Below, in pieces: positions 48,632-57,131 of a stretch of 64,000 nt of DNA; position 1 is the first letter of the stretch, and each line of letters opens with the position of its first letter. The notes under the pieces are model-generated. The model saw only the letters and a program-made list of their open reading frames with translations, was not told the DNA's origin and did not search any database. Both the position numbers and the translations under genes were made by a program. Source of the DNA: Pseudomonas sp. MWU13-2105 (GTDB taxonomy: Bacteria; Pseudomonadota; Gammaproteobacteria; Pseudomonadales; Pseudomonadaceae); contig NZ_JALLIY010000003.1 in NCBI RefSeq assembly GCF_023242315.1, positions 310,001-374,000 on the forward strand, in the 5' to 3' direction.

Positions 48632-49281
48632 GCGACAAGCCGATCCTGCGTTATACCGCCAACCAGCGCAGCAACCACTGGCTGGTGGCGATCCTGTTCT
48701 TCATGGCCGGCCTGTCGGGGCTGGCATTGTTTCACCCGTCGCTGTTCTGGCTCAGCCAGTTGTTCGGCGGCGGTCCCTGGACCCGTATCCTGCATCCGTT
48801 CATGGGCCTGCTGATGTTCGTGCTGTTCCTCGGACTGGTGATCCGCTTCTGGCGGGCCAACTTATTTATCGCCAACGATCGCCTGTGGCTCAAGCGGGTG
48901 GACCGGGTGATCCGCAACGAGGAGGAGGGCGTGCCGCCGATCGGCAAGTACAACCCCGGGCAGAAGCTGCTGTTCTGGACGCTGCTGGCCTGCATGCTGG
49001 TCTTGCTGTTCAGCGGGGTGGTGATCTGGCGAGCGTATTTCAGCCAGTACTTCGGCATCGGCGGCATTCGCCTGGCGGTGTTGCTGCATGCCCTGGCGGC
49101 GTTGGTGCTGGTGTTGAGTATCATCGTGCATATCTATGCCGGCATCTGGATCAAGGGTTCGGTCGGGGCCATGCTGCATGGCTGGGTCAGTCGCGCCTGG
49201 GCGCGCAAGCACCATGCGCTGTGGTACCGCGAAGTCACCCGGGACGAGGCCGCGCACGCCGAGCCGGCGAAAAAGGGATAA
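48628..49281 (+). CDS. fdnI: Formate dehydrogenase gamma (cytochrome b556) subunit
   Basis: 217 residues with four transmembrane helices, beginning [28 protein letters not shown]. Histidines in the helices (for example [18 protein letters not shown] and IVHIYAG) are candidates for the two b-type haem ligands. It transfers electrons to the quinone pool. The start overlaps fdnH by four bases and fdhE begins five bases after its stop, so the whole block is one operon. Confidence 0.94.
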   Translation: MSDKPILRYTANQRSNHWLVAILFFMAGLSGLALFHPSLFWLSQLFGGGPWTRILHPFMGLLMFVLFLGLVIRFWRANLFIANDRLWLKRVDRVIRNEEEGVPPIGKYNPGQKLLFWTLLACMLVLLFSGVVIWRAYFSQYFGIGGIRLAVLLHALAALVLVLSIIVHIYAGIWIKGSVGAMLHGWVSRAWARKHHALWYREVTRDEAAHAEPAKKG

Positions 49282-49285
49282 GCAC

Positions 49286-50209
49286 TTGAGCACGATATTG
49301 GAACCTGGACAGATCGAAGCCGCGGCCAGCTCGCCGCCGTTTCTGCACCGGCCGCCGCCGACGCTGTTCGCCCTGCGCGCAGCCCGTCTGGAGCAATTGG
49401 CGGTAGGGCATCCACTGGCGGAGTACATCGGCCTGGTCGCGGGGCTTTGCCGGGTCCAGCAGCAACTGCTGGATCAGCCGCCGGCTACCGCGGCTCCCGA
49501 TCCTGAGCACCAGCGGCTGTGCCTGGAACACGGCCTGCCACCGCTGGCGGCCGACAGCCTGGTGCGCGAAGACCTGTGGCTGCCGTGGCTGGATGCCCTG
49601 TTGTCGGGCTACGTCAGCAGCGTCCCCGCCGTGCGACAGGCCATCAGTACCTTGCAGGACAGCCGCGCCGGTCAGCGCAAGGTCTGGGCGCTGGCCTTGC
49701 TCGGGGGCCAGTACGCCGGGTTGCCGGCGGCGTTGGTGCCGTTTCTCGGTGCCGCGTTGCAGGCGGCCTGGAGTCATTGGTTGCTGAGTGTGCCGGACCT
49801 GGCCCTGAAACCCGGCGACAGCCTGGTCCAATGCCCGGCCTGTGGTTCGCCGGCCATGGCCGGGGTGATCCGTCACCGTGGCAAGTTCAACGGCCTGCGC
49901 TACCTGGTGTGTTCCTTGTGCGCCTGCGAGTGGCATGTGGTGCGGGTCAAATGCATCTATTGCGAACAGAGCAAGGGGCTCAAGTACCTGAGCCCGGGGG
50001 ATGACCGCCATGCGCCCGGCCATGCCCCGTTGCGCGCGGAAATCTGTCCCGGCTGCAATAGCTATCTCAAGCTGATCTACCTGGAAGAAGACGCCGAGGC
50101 CGAGGCGCTGTCGGCGGATATCGCCAGCCTGGCGCTGGATATCCGTCTCGATCAGGAAGGTTACCTGCGTCAGGCCCCGAACCTGTTGCTGGCCCCTGGG
50201 GGCGATTGA
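49286..50209 (+). CDS. fdhE: FdhE, formate dehydrogenase maturation protein
   Basis: 307 residues (E. coli 309), starting at TTG 49286. The TTG is chosen because AAAAGGG precedes it by eight bases and the sequence from there (STILEPGQIEAAA) is the natural family N-terminus; no ATG lies nearby in frame. Two rubredoxin-like zinc/iron sites are visible: CPAC and CSLCAC, then CIYC and CPGC. FdhE interacts with the FdnG-type catalytic subunit during Tat-dependent maturation. A REPIN follows, then selA. Confidence 0.93.
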   Translation: MSTILEPGQIEAAASSPPFLHRPPPTLFALRAARLEQLAVGHPLAEYIGLVAGLCRVQQQLLDQPPATAAPDPEHQRLCLEHGLPPLAADSLVREDLWLPWLDALLSGYVSSVPAVRQAISTLQDSRAGQRKVWALALLGGQYAGLPAALVPFLGAALQAAWSHWLLSVPDLALKPGDSLVQCPACGSPAMAGVIRHRGKFNGLRYLVCSLCACEWHVVRVKCIYCEQSKGLKYLSPGDDRHAPGHAPLRAEICPGCNSYLKLIYLEEDAEAEALSADIASLALDIRLDQEGYLRQAPNLLLAPGGD

Positions 50210-50217
50210 ATTCCCCC

Positions 50218-50302
50218 TGTAGGAGCTGGCTTGCCAGCGATGAGGCCCTTGAGCCTTGCGTTGCCCTTCCGAACGCCATCGCCGGCAAGCCGACTGCCAC
50301 AA
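50218..50302. repeat. REPIN between fdhE and selA
   Basis: GTAGGAGCTGGCTTGCCAGC (50219-50238) and ATCGCCGGCAAGCCGACTGC (50279-50298) are inverted REP copies about 40 bases apart. This is the GTAGGAGC-type REP common in P. fluorescens, a different subclass from the copies at 29.6 and 35.4 kb. Confidence 0.85.
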
Positions 50303-50378
50303 AGTCGTGGCCATCCCTCAAGGAGCGAGGGAGGCGTCTACACTGAGGTTTCCGCATCGCGTCTTCAGGAAACCGCTG

Positions 50379-51914
50379 ATGTCCTCAAGCCTTGCCGCCG
50401 TTCCGCCACGCCTGCCTTCCATTGATAGCCTGTTGCGCGACCCTGCTTGCCAGCCCCTGGCCGAGCGCTACGGTCGCGATGCCTTGCTGGCGACCCTGCG
50501 GCATTTGCTCGATGAACTGCGTGAAGCAGTTCGCTCGGGCCGACTCACGGCCACCGAGTTGACCCCGTCGGTCCTCGCCGGCCGGGCCGGCGAACGCCTG
50601 TTCAACCAGCACCGCAGCCGGGTGCGACGGGTGTTCAACCTCACCGGCACAGTGCTGCACACCAACCTCGGTCGGGCACTGCTGCCCGAAGAGGCCATAG
50701 AAGCCGTGCAAATGGCCGCCCGTTACCCGCTCAACCTCGAATTCGACCTGCACAGCGGCAAGCGCGGCGACCGTGACGATCTGATCGAGGGCCTGATTCG
50801 CGAACTGACCGGCGCCGAAGCCGTCACTGTGGTCAACAACAATGCCGCCGCCGTGCTGTTGGCCCTCAACAGCCTCGGGCAACGCAAGGAAGGCATTATT
50901 TCCCGGGGCGAGCTGATCGAGATCGGCGGGGCCTTTCGGATTCCCGATATCATGGCCCGCGCCGGTGTCCGCCTGCATGAGGTGGGCACCACCAATCGTA
51001 CCCATGCCCGTGACTACGAGGCGGCCATCAATCCACGCAGCGGCCTGTTGATGCGCGTGCATGCCAGCAACTACCACATCCAGGGTTTCACCGCCCAGGT
51101 GTCCACCGCCGAGTTGGCACAAATTGCCCATCGGCATGGCTTGCCGTTACTCGAGGACCTGGGCAGCGGCAGCCTGCTCGACCTCACCCGCTGGGGACTG
51201 CCCGCCGAGCCCACGGTGCGTCAGGCCCTGGAGGACGGCGCCGATATCGTTACCTTCAGCGGTGACAAGTTGCTCGGCGGCCCCCAGGCCGGCTTGATTG
51301 TCGGGTGCAAGGACCTGATCGCGAAGATCAAGAAGAACCCGCTGAAACGGGCGCTGCGGGTCGACAAGCTGACCCTCGCGGCGCTGGAAGCGGTGCTGGG
51401 GCTGTATCGCAATCCGGAGCGACTGGCCGAACGCCTGCCCAGCCTGCGTTTGCTGACCCGGCCCCAGGCCGAGATTCTCGCCCAGGCTGAACGCCTGCGC
51501 CCGCTGTTGGCCGGTGTATTGGGGGAGGGCTGGAACGTCTCGGCAGTACTGGCGCTGGGCATGATCGGCAGCGGTAGCCAGCCGGTGGCGCGGTTACCCA
51601 GCGCGGCTTTGTGCCTGCGGGCGAATACCTCGAAACGTCTGCGCGGGCGCAGCCTGCATGGACTGGAGGCGATGTTGCGGGGCTTGCCGATTCCGGTGTT
51701 GGGGCGCATTGACGATGACGCTCTGTGGCTGGATCTGCGTCAGTTGGACGATGAGGCAGCCTGGGTGGCGCAGCTTGGGGGGATAAGCCCTGGGACCGCG
51801 TCATCGTTCATCGCGAGCAAGCGTGCTCCTACGAAAAGCCGTTCGACAGCGATTCCGCAGAGCGGGGCGGCCGGGGCTCCAGAAACTGCGCGGCAGGGGA
51901 GTCGGGCGGGGTGA
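50379..51914 (+). CDS. selA: SelA, L-seryl-tRNA(Sec) selenium transferase
   Basis: 511 residues from ATG 50379. It converts Ser-tRNA(Sec) to Sec-tRNA(Sec) with selenophosphate and PLP. The PLP Lys is Lys297 in [14 protein letters not shown]. Other landmarks are the [17 protein letters not shown] motif and [10 protein letters not shown]. The family is usually about 465-475 residues; here the last roughly 38 residues (from about 474) are low-complexity, Ser/Ala/Arg-rich and encoded by a REP element that has entered the gene end in frame. The stop overlaps the selB start (GTGA). selD is not in the window. Confidence 0.95.
   Translation: MSSSLAAVPPRLPSIDSLLRDPACQPLAERYGRDALLATLRHLLDELREAVRSGRLTATELTPSVLAGRAGERLFNQHRSRVRRVFNLTGTVLHTNLGRALLPEEAIEAVQMAARYPLNLEFDLHSGKRGDRDDLIEGLIRELTGAEAVTVVNNNAAAVLLALNSLGQRKEGIISRGELIEIGGAFRIPDIMARAGVRLHEVGTTNRTHARDYEAAINPRSGLLMRVHASNYHIQGFTAQVSTAELAQIAHRHGLPLLEDLGSGSLLDLTRWGLPAEPTVRQALEDGADIVTFSGDKLLGGPQAGLIVGCKDLIAKIKKNPLKRALRVDKLTLAALEAVLGLYRNPERLAERLPSLRLLTRPQAEILAQAERLRPLLAGVLGEGWNVSAVLALGMIGSGSQPVARLPSAALCLRANTSKRLRGRSLHGLEAMLRGLPIPVLGRIDDDALWLDLRQLDDEAAWVAQLGGISPGTASSFIASKRAPTKSRSTAIPQSGAAGAPETARQGSRAG
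51806..51834. repeat. REP element forming the 3' end of selA
   Basis: TTCATCGCGAGCAAGCGTGCTCCTACG matches the REP core (CGCgaGCAAGC...GCTCCTAC). It lies inside the selA frame and encodes FIASKRAPT, replacing or extending the natural C-terminus. Confidence 0.75.
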
Positions 51915-53854
51915 TCGTCGGTACGGCAGGGCATATCGACCATGGCAAGACCCGTCTGCTCCAGGCGCTGACCGGCCAGGCCGGCGACAAGCGCCGGGAG
52001 GAGCGGGAACGTGGTATCACCATCGACCTGGGGTATCTCTATGCGCCGCTGGAGCCCGGCGCCGCGCTGACCGGATTTATCGATGTACCCGGCCATGAGC
52101 GGTTTATCCATAACATGCTGGCCGGCGCCCAGGGCATCGATCTGGTGTTGCTGGTGGTGGCCGCCGATGACGGGGTGATGCCGCAGACCCGCGAGCACCT
52201 GGCGATCGTCGAGTTGCTGGGCATTCCCCGGGCGCTGGTGGTGCTCAGCAAGTGCGACCGGGTCGAGCCGGCACGCAGAGCCCAGGCGCGTGGCGAGATC
52301 CAGGTATTGCTGGCGTCCGGGCCCTATGCCCAGGCGCCGCTGGTCGAGGTTTCCAGTGTCAGCGGCGAGGGCATCGAGACACTGCGCCAGGCCTTGCTAG
52401 AAGCTCAGGGCGAGGTCCGCCGACGCAGTGACGAAGGTGGTTTTCGCCTGGCGATCGATCGGGCGTTCAATGTGCCTGGAAGCGGCATTGTGGTCACCGG
52501 CACGGCCTTGTCCGGCCATGTCAGCAGCGGTGAGGTGCTGGCGTTGGGCCCCACGGGCAAATCCGTGCGGGTCCGCGGTCTGCATGCTCAGAACCAGCCG
52601 GAAGCCACGGCGTTTGCCGGACAGCGGGTTGCGCTGAACCTGAGCGCCGAGCGCCTGGCGCTCGAACAGATTCAGCGCGGTCACTGGCTACAGGCCGAGT
52701 GGCTGCATGCCCCGACCCAGCGGCTGGATATCGAGCTGCAACTGCTCCCCAGCGAAACCCGCCAGTTCGAACACTTCAGCCCGGTCCATATTCATTTGGG
52801 CACCCAGGATGTACTGGGCCGGGTGGCCTTGCTCGATACCACGCAGTTGGCGCCGGGAGCACGGGCGTTTGCCCAATTGCTGAGTCATGCGCCCTTGCAG
52901 GCCGTGTACGGTGACCGCCTGGTGTTGCGCGATCAAAGCGCACAGCGAACCCTCGGTGGCGGCCGGGTGCTGGATCCCTTTGCACCGGCTCGCCAGCGGC
53001 GCAGTCCGCAACGTCTGGCGCAGTTGCAGGCCTTGGCGCAGGCGCAGAGCCTTGAGACGGTACTGCCGACATTACTCGCTGGCAGTGCTGGCGGTGTTGA
53101 TCCGCAACGGCTGGAGCGCCAGTTCAATCGCCCGCGCGACAGTTGGAAGCTGCCCGCCGATATCTGTGTGATCAACACGCGACAAGGTTCGCGGCTGTTC
53201 AGCGGTGAGGGCTGGCAAGCCCAGAAAGACGCCTTGCTCGCGCAACTGGCGCGCTTTCACAACCTGGAGCCCGACCAGTTGGGCCCGGACCGTGATCGCT
53301 TGCGGCGCTTCGCCGCCCTGGCGCTGGAACGACCGGCGTTTATCAGCCTGCTGGAGACATTGCTCGACGATACCTCGATTGTCGCAAGCGGACCCTGGCT
53401 GCATTTGCCTGATCATCAGGTGCGTTTGAGCGAAGAGGACGAGGGCTTGTGGCAACAATTGCAACCGCTGCTGGAGCAGGGCGCAATCGATCCTCCGTGG
53501 GTACGCAGCCTGGCGGCGTCGACCGGGACGGATGAAGTCAGCGTGCGCTTGCTGCTGCGCAAACTGGCCAGGCTGGGGCAGGTCTACCAGGTGGTCCACG
53601 ACCGTTTTTACACGGCGGCGGCGGTCCGGCAATTGGCGGCTATGCTGGTGCAATTGGCGGCGGATAATCCGACGGTAAAGGTGATTGCCTTTCGTGACCG
53701 GCTGGGCTTGGGCCGTAAACGCTGCATTCAGATACTGGAGTTTTTCGATCGTATCGGCCTGACCCGGCGTGTCGGCAACTTGCGTTTCATTCGCGCCGAC
53801 AATGCACTGGCCCGAAGCGAACCGGCGGACTTGCGCCGGCCGAAAAACCTGTAA
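51911..53854 (+). CDS. selB: SelB, selenocysteine-specific elongation factor
   Basis: 647 residues from GTG 51911. The GTPase domain is clear: [16 protein letters not shown], switch DVPGHERF, and SKCDRVE as the NKxD-equivalent with Ser in the first position, common in SelB. EF-Tu-like domains II and III follow (about residues 175-345). The C-terminal half has winged-helix repeats that bind the SECIS RNA (for example the final [18 protein letters not shown]). It delivers Sec-tRNA to the UGA in fdnG. Start overlaps the selA stop. Confidence 0.95.
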   Translation: MIVGTAGHIDHGKTRLLQALTGQAGDKRREERERGITIDLGYLYAPLEPGAALTGFIDVPGHERFIHNMLAGAQGIDLVLLVVAADDGVMPQTREHLAIVELLGIPRALVVLSKCDRVEPARRAQARGEIQVLLASGPYAQAPLVEVSSVSGEGIETLRQALLEAQGEVRRRSDEGGFRLAIDRAFNVPGSGIVVTGTALSGHVSSGEVLALGPTGKSVRVRGLHAQNQPEATAFAGQRVALNLSAERLALEQIQRGHWLQAEWLHAPTQRLDIELQLLPSETRQFEHFSPVHIHLGTQDVLGRVALLDTTQLAPGARAFAQLLSHAPLQAVYGDRLVLRDQSAQRTLGGGRVLDPFAPARQRRSPQRLAQLQALAQAQSLETVLPTLLAGSAGGVDPQRLERQFNRPRDSWKLPADICVINTRQGSRLFSGEGWQAQKDALLAQLARFHNLEPDQLGPDRDRLRRFAALALERPAFISLLETLLDDTSIVASGPWLHLPDHQVRLSEEDEGLWQQLQPLLEQGAIDPPWVRSLAASTGTDEVSVRLLLRKLARLGQVYQVVHDRFYTAAAVRQLAAMLVQLAADNPTVKVIAFRDRLGLGRKRCIQILEFFDRIGLTRRVGNLRFIRADNALARSEPADLRRPKNL

Positions 53855-53904
53855 GGGGCGGCTTGTCGGGACGCCGCAGCGCAGGAGGTCGCAGGACCGC
53901 TAAA

Positions 53905-53935
53905 AGCTTCGCTGGCAAGCCAGGCTCCCACAGGT
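53905..53935. repeat. REP half element between selB and selC
   Basis: GCTTCGCTGGCAAGCCAGGCTCCCAC carries the REP core. It is solitary and lies 50 bases after the selB stop, 44 bases before the tRNA gene. Confidence 0.7.
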
Positions 53936-53978
53936 TCAGCGGCGTGCCCAAGGCCTCGGCTGGTCATACGGATTTCAA

Positions 53979-54074
53979 GGAAGGTAATCGCGCCCGGTGG
54001 CGCGGCCGGGCTTCAAACCCGGTTGGGGACGGCATCCGTTCCCGGGCAGGTTCGACTCCGGCTACCTTCCGCCA
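53979..54074 (+). tRNA. selC: tRNA-Sec (anticodon UCA)
   Basis: 96 bases. The 8-bp acceptor stem GGAAGGTA / TACCTTCC (53979-53986 with 54063-54070), discriminator G and encoded CCA match bacterial tRNA-Sec. The anticodon loop CTTCAAA gives UCA. A long variable arm (TTGGGGACGGC..) and T-arm CAGGTTCGACTCCGG follow. The unusual 8-bp acceptor and large variable arm separate it from tRNA-Ser and other tRNAs. It completes a local Sec decoding set with selA and selB. Confidence 0.97.
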
Positions 54075-54092
54075 CTTTATCGAACTGTCCGG

Positions 54093-54707
54093 CTAGATCT
54101 GCAGCGAGCGCCAGGCCGCTTCGGCCAGTTCGGTGCGGAAAGTCGCGGGGCGACTCTGGACCCGCCCGGATAACCAGGCCCGGCAGTAGTTCTCCGCCTG
54201 TCCGACGATCAACGACAGCAACAGCTCGGCCGGAACGTTCTTGAGGCCGTCGGCATGGGTCGGCTCGCTCAGCCAATCGCGCAACTGCCGGTTACGCGCC
54301 TTGTTCCGGGTCTCCAGTTCCTTGGCGTGAGGTCCCCGGGCCACGACAAACCGCGCCTGGAACTGGAACCGCGCCCATTGTGGTTGCGCGTCGACCCAGT
54401 CGACGTAGCTGTGCACCAGCGCCTCGATCCCTTCCTGCAATGTCGCGGCCGCCGAGAGGTAGCGCTCACGCAACCCGGCCTGGTCCTCCAGTGCGGCGAA
54501 GAACAGCGCCGCCACCAGCCCTTCCTTGTTGCCGAAATGGTGATAGATCGCGCCCACGCTGGTGTCGCACTCGGCGCGAATGGTTTCGATGGTCGTGGCT
54601 TCGATCCCATGCTCGTTGAAGCTGGACAGGGCCTGCGCGAGGATTGCGCGTTTCAATTCGGCCCGACGGCCCGGGTAACAGCGTTCGAGAAGATCGAGGT
54701 TTTCCAT
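54093..54707 (-). CDS. TetR-family regulator
   Basis: 204 residues from ATG 54707; the frame stays open upstream, but the family N-terminus begins here (ENLDLLERCYPGRRAELKRAIL). The HTH spans SSFNEHGIEATTIETI to TSVGAIYHHFGNKEGL. The ligand domain is helical with WARFQFQARFVV. It is divergent from a DUF4442 gene, and a perfect 10-bp-arm palindrome lies between them, so it probably represses that gene and itself. A hydrophobic acyl ligand is plausible given the neighbour, but this is inference. Confidence 0.88.
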   Translation of the reverse strand: MENLDLLERCYPGRRAELKRAILAQALSSFNEHGIEATTIETIRAECDTSVGAIYHHFGNKEGLVAALFFAALEDQAGLRERYLSAAATLQEGIEALVHSYVDWVDAQPQWARFQFQARFVVARGPHAKELETRNKARNRQLRDWLSEPTHADGLKNVPAELLLSLIVGQAENYCRAWLSGRVQSRPATFRTELAEAAWRSLQI

Positions 54708-54767
54708 GGAAGCAACAACCTGAAGTCCGGTGGCAAGACAGCAATCATATGAAACAGGGGAGCGAGC

Positions 54768-54797
54768 TTGACAGATTTTCCGCAAACGGAATATTGT
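54768..54797 (+). promoter_or_regulatory. Probable sigma70 promoter of the DUF4442 gene
   Basis: A consensus -35 TTGACA (54768-54773) is followed after 18 bases by TATTGT (54792-54797) as -10. The operator palindrome begins four bases further on, so a bound TetR protein would cover the start of transcription. Confidence 0.6.
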
Positions 54798-54800
54798 TCT

Positions 54801-54823
54801 TTTACAGAATAATATTCTGTAAA
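54801..54823. promoter_or_regulatory. Palindromic operator, likely TetR binding site
   Basis: TTTACAGAAT and ATTCTGTAAA are exact reverse complements around AAT. The site lies 94 bases before the TetR gene and 30 bases before the DUF4442 gene. On the minus strand its centre reads TATTAT, a possible -10 for the TetR gene itself, so one operator could control both. Confidence 0.85.
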
Positions 54824-54852
54824 CAGTCCATTCCCCAACAGAGGTACACCCT

Positions 54853-55293
54853 ATGAGCCAGTTCCTGAACATGTTCACCAGCGTAGGTCCGGAAAAATTC
54901 AGTCAGATGGCCTGTCAGATGGCCCCTTATTTCAGCACCATCAGCCCCTTGATCAGTGAGCTGCGCGCCGGGCATTCGCAGGTTCTGGTACCGTTTCGTC
55001 GGGAAATCACCAATCACCTGGGCACCGTCCACGCCATCGCCCTGTGCAACGCCGCGGAACTGGCGGCCGGGGTGATGACCGATGTGTCGATTCCAGCGGG
55101 GGCGCGCTGGATTCCCAAGGGCATGAGCGTTGAATACCTGGCCAAGGCGAAGACCGACGTGCAGGCCGTGGCCGATGGCAGTGCCGTCGACTGGTCGACG
55201 GCGGGCGACAAGGTCGTGGCGGTGGATATTCGTGACGCGGAGGGCGTGCAGGTGTTCACGGCGCGGATCACCATGAACGTCAAGCTGGCGTGA
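54853..55293 (+). CDS. DUF4442 hotdog-fold protein
   Basis: 146 residues, no signal peptide. The pattern HLGTVHAIALCNAAELAAGV followed by IPAGARWIPKGMSVEYLAKA and a final VFTARITMNVKLA matches DUF4442 proteins, which have a thioesterase-like hotdog fold (PaaI relatives). The His/Asn positions in the first motif sit where hotdog thioesterases bind and hydrolyse acyl-CoA, so acyl-thioester hydrolysis is likely but unproven. AACAGAGG lies before the ATG. It is divergently controlled with a TetR gene. Confidence 0.8.
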   Translation: MSQFLNMFTSVGPEKFSQMACQMAPYFSTISPLISELRAGHSQVLVPFRREITNHLGTVHAIALCNAAELAAGVMTDVSIPAGARWIPKGMSVEYLAKAKTDVQAVADGSAVDWSTAGDKVVAVDIRDAEGVQVFTARITMNVKLA

Positions 55294-55374
55294 CCCGCTG
55301 AGCCGGTGGTGCGGCAGCCGATGTGCCATTTTGTCGCACCACCCACCACAATGACGGTGTTACATTCTGCGCCC

Positions 55375-55785
55375 ATGAAACCCATCCAGTCCCTCCGACC
55401 GTCCAGACGCCGCCGCGCCGCTGCCTGGCTCAGCCTGCTGGCCATGCTGCTGGTCTTCGTCGGCCCGCTGATCGGGCAGGGACTCAGCCTGGCCCACAGC
55501 GCCGTCCCGGCGAGCACGGATATCTGCGGCGCGGTGCCCGGCCTGGGCCTGGCAATGCAGCAGGATGCCGCACCGGCGGATCATCACGGAACGATGATCT
55601 GGGAAAAATGCGGTTATTGCTCGCTGCTGTTCCAGCACCCGGCGCTGAGCGACTCCCATGCCTTGGCGCCGCGCCTGGGACTGACCCCGCTCAGTTTTGC
55701 AGACAATCACTTTAGCCCCGGGCAAACCTCGGCCCCGGTGTTCCCGGGGGCCCGTTCCCGTGCGCCGCCTCGCGCCAACGCCTGA
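55375..55785 (+). CDS. DUF2946-family exported protein, copper-related
   Basis: 136 residues. A basic N-terminus (RPSRRRRAA) and a hydrophobic helix (WLSLLAMLLVFVGPLIGQGL) form a signal or anchor. The DUF2946 hallmark is a His-rich segment (DHHGTMIWEKCGYCSLLFQHP) with CxxC, plausible for metal binding. Such genes sit beside copper and cytochrome oxidase genes in many pseudomonads. Here an SCO gene and a PCuAC gene follow, which supports a copper-handling role. Function is otherwise unproven. Confidence 0.78.
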   Translation: MKPIQSLRPSRRRRAAAWLSLLAMLLVFVGPLIGQGLSLAHSAVPASTDICGAVPGLGLAMQQDAAPADHHGTMIWEKCGYCSLLFQHPALSDSHALAPRLGLTPLSFADNHFSPGQTSAPVFPGARSRAPPRANA

Positions 55786-55912
55786 TTTTCCGCACCGATT
55801 CTTGTCGAAACGGCCGGCTGCCGATAAGCCCCGGGATCCGGGATGCGCCTCACTGTGCATCTGATCGGCAGCGCCAGCCGGCGACACAGCTCCATACGAA
55901 GGACAACAGAAC

Positions 55913-56518
55913 ATGAATGAATTGCTGACTCGCCGCCAGGTCGTTGCCGGCCTTGGCTTGCTCGGCCTCGGCGCGCTGACCGGTTGCGACAGCTCCAGCC
56001 GCCTGTCGTACAAATACGGCAAGGACCTGAGCGACCAGATTCTCGGACGGACCTTCAAGCTGAAGGACACTGCGGGCAACGTCAAAACCTTGTCCAGTTA
56101 CCGCGGCCTGATGCCGATGGTGTTTTTTGGTTTCACCCAGTGTCCGGCCGTCTGCCCGACCGCGCTGGCCAGGGCGGTACAGGCGAAGAAACTGATGGGG
56201 GTGGATGGCGACCGCCTGCAGGTGATTTTCATCACCCTGGACCCGGAGCGCGATACGCCCAAGGTGCTCGACGCCTATGTGAAAGCCTTCGACCCGAGCT
56301 TTGTCGCGCTCTACGGCACGCTGGAAGAAACCGCCGCCACCGCCAAGGAGTTCAAGGTGTTCTACGAGAAGATCCCCAGCGGTTCGACCTACACGCTGTC
56401 CCATTCGGCGAGCAGTTTCGTCTATGACACACGGGGCGAACTGCGCCTGGGGCTGTCGCCGTCGCTATCGGCCAAACAGTGCGCAGAGGATCTGCTCACG
56501 GTGATGGAAGTCTGCTGA
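55913..56518 (+). CDS. SCO1/SenC-family copper chaperone, lipoprotein
   Basis: 201 residues. A lipobox appears as ALTGC (Cys near 24), preceded by a hydrophobic segment. The thioredoxin-like domain has the copper-binding CPAVC (in GFTQCPAVCPTALA) and a downstream His in LSHSASSFVYD, the three ligands of SCO proteins. It delivers copper to, or reduces thiols of, the Cu-A site of cytochrome c oxidase in the periplasm. GAAGGACAAC precedes the ATG. The next gene, PCuAC, overlaps or nearly abuts its stop, a known functional pairing. Confidence 0.92.
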   Translation: MNELLTRRQVVAGLGLLGLGALTGCDSSSRLSYKYGKDLSDQILGRTFKLKDTAGNVKTLSSYRGLMPMVFFGFTQCPAVCPTALARAVQAKKLMGVDGDRLQVIFITLDPERDTPKVLDAYVKAFDPSFVALYGTLEETAATAKEFKVFYEKIPSGSTYTLSHSASSFVYDTRGELRLGLSPSLSAKQCAEDLLTVMEVC

Positions 56519-56547
56519 TGAATACTCGAATCAACAAGGTCACTGCC

Positions 56548-57006
56548 ATGAAACCCCTGAATACCCCGATGTTTGCCCTGCTCGCGTTGCTGAGCGTCCC
56601 GGCCTTGGCCGAAACTCGCGTGGACGACGCCTGGGTGCGCGCCACCGTACCCGGCCAACCGTCGACGGGGGCCTTTATGCGGATCACCGCCAGTGACAAT
56701 GCCAAGCTGCTGGAGGCGAAATCGCCGGCGGCCAAGGTTGTGCAGATCCACCAGTCGAAGATGGAAAACGACGTCATGAGCATGCAGCCGGTGGACTTCG
56801 TGCCGCTGCCGGCCGGCAAGACCGTGGCCATCGAGCCCGAGGGCTATCACGTGATGCTGATCGACCTGGCGGGGCAGGTGAAGGAGGGCGATGAAGTGCC
56901 GCTGACGCTGGTGGTGGAAAACGCCAAGGGCGTCAAGGAGTCGATCGAGGTCAAGGCCCGGGCTCGGGCGCTGAACAGCATGGCCGAGCACGGTGACATG
57001 CACTGA
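56548..57006 (+). CDS. PCuAC periplasmic copper chaperone
   Basis: 152 residues from ATG 56548, which gives a compact signal peptide (MKPLNTPMFALLALLSVPALA) and has AAGG upstream; an ATG at 56518 sharing a base with the SCO stop is the alternative. The H-x10-M-x21-H-x-M copper site is exact: His in VVQIHQSKM, Met in MSMQP, then YHVM. It hands Cu(I) to SCO or directly to cytochrome oxidase. The C-terminus adds a His/Met tail (AEHGDMH). Confidence 0.92.
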   Translation: MKPLNTPMFALLALLSVPALAETRVDDAWVRATVPGQPSTGAFMRITASDNAKLLEAKSPAAKVVQIHQSKMENDVMSMQPVDFVPLPAGKTVAIEPEGYHVMLIDLAGQVKEGDEVPLTLVVENAKGVKESIEVKARARALNSMAEHGDMH

Positions 57007-57086
57007 AGCCGGTAGCTGGCAATTTGTAGGCGTTGCTCAGCCAGAGCAGGACGCAGGCCAGCACCGCAGGATGCAGATATCCGAAA

Positions 57087-57114
57087 ACGGGGAGCCTTGG
57101 CTCCCCGTTCTTGT
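57087..57114. terminator. Bidirectional terminator between the PCuAC and rlhA genes
   Basis: ACGGGGAGCC (57087-57096) and GGCTCCCCGT (57099-57108) form a perfect 10-bp stem with a TT loop. A T-rich tail follows on the right (TCTTGT) and an A-run precedes on the left, fitting use from both convergent genes. Confidence 0.85.
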
Positions 57115-57131
57115 GTCAGGCGCTCACGCAC

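Noticed and set aside
53979..54092. Genomic island integrated at selC
   Set aside because: selC is a classic integration site, but no integrase, direct repeat of the tRNA end or composition shift follows it here.
54853..55293. Shadow frame 54802-55329 on the minus strand
   Set aside because: The plus strand has promoter, operator, ribosome binding site and a recognisable DUF4442 protein; the minus frame is His/Arg-rich noise.
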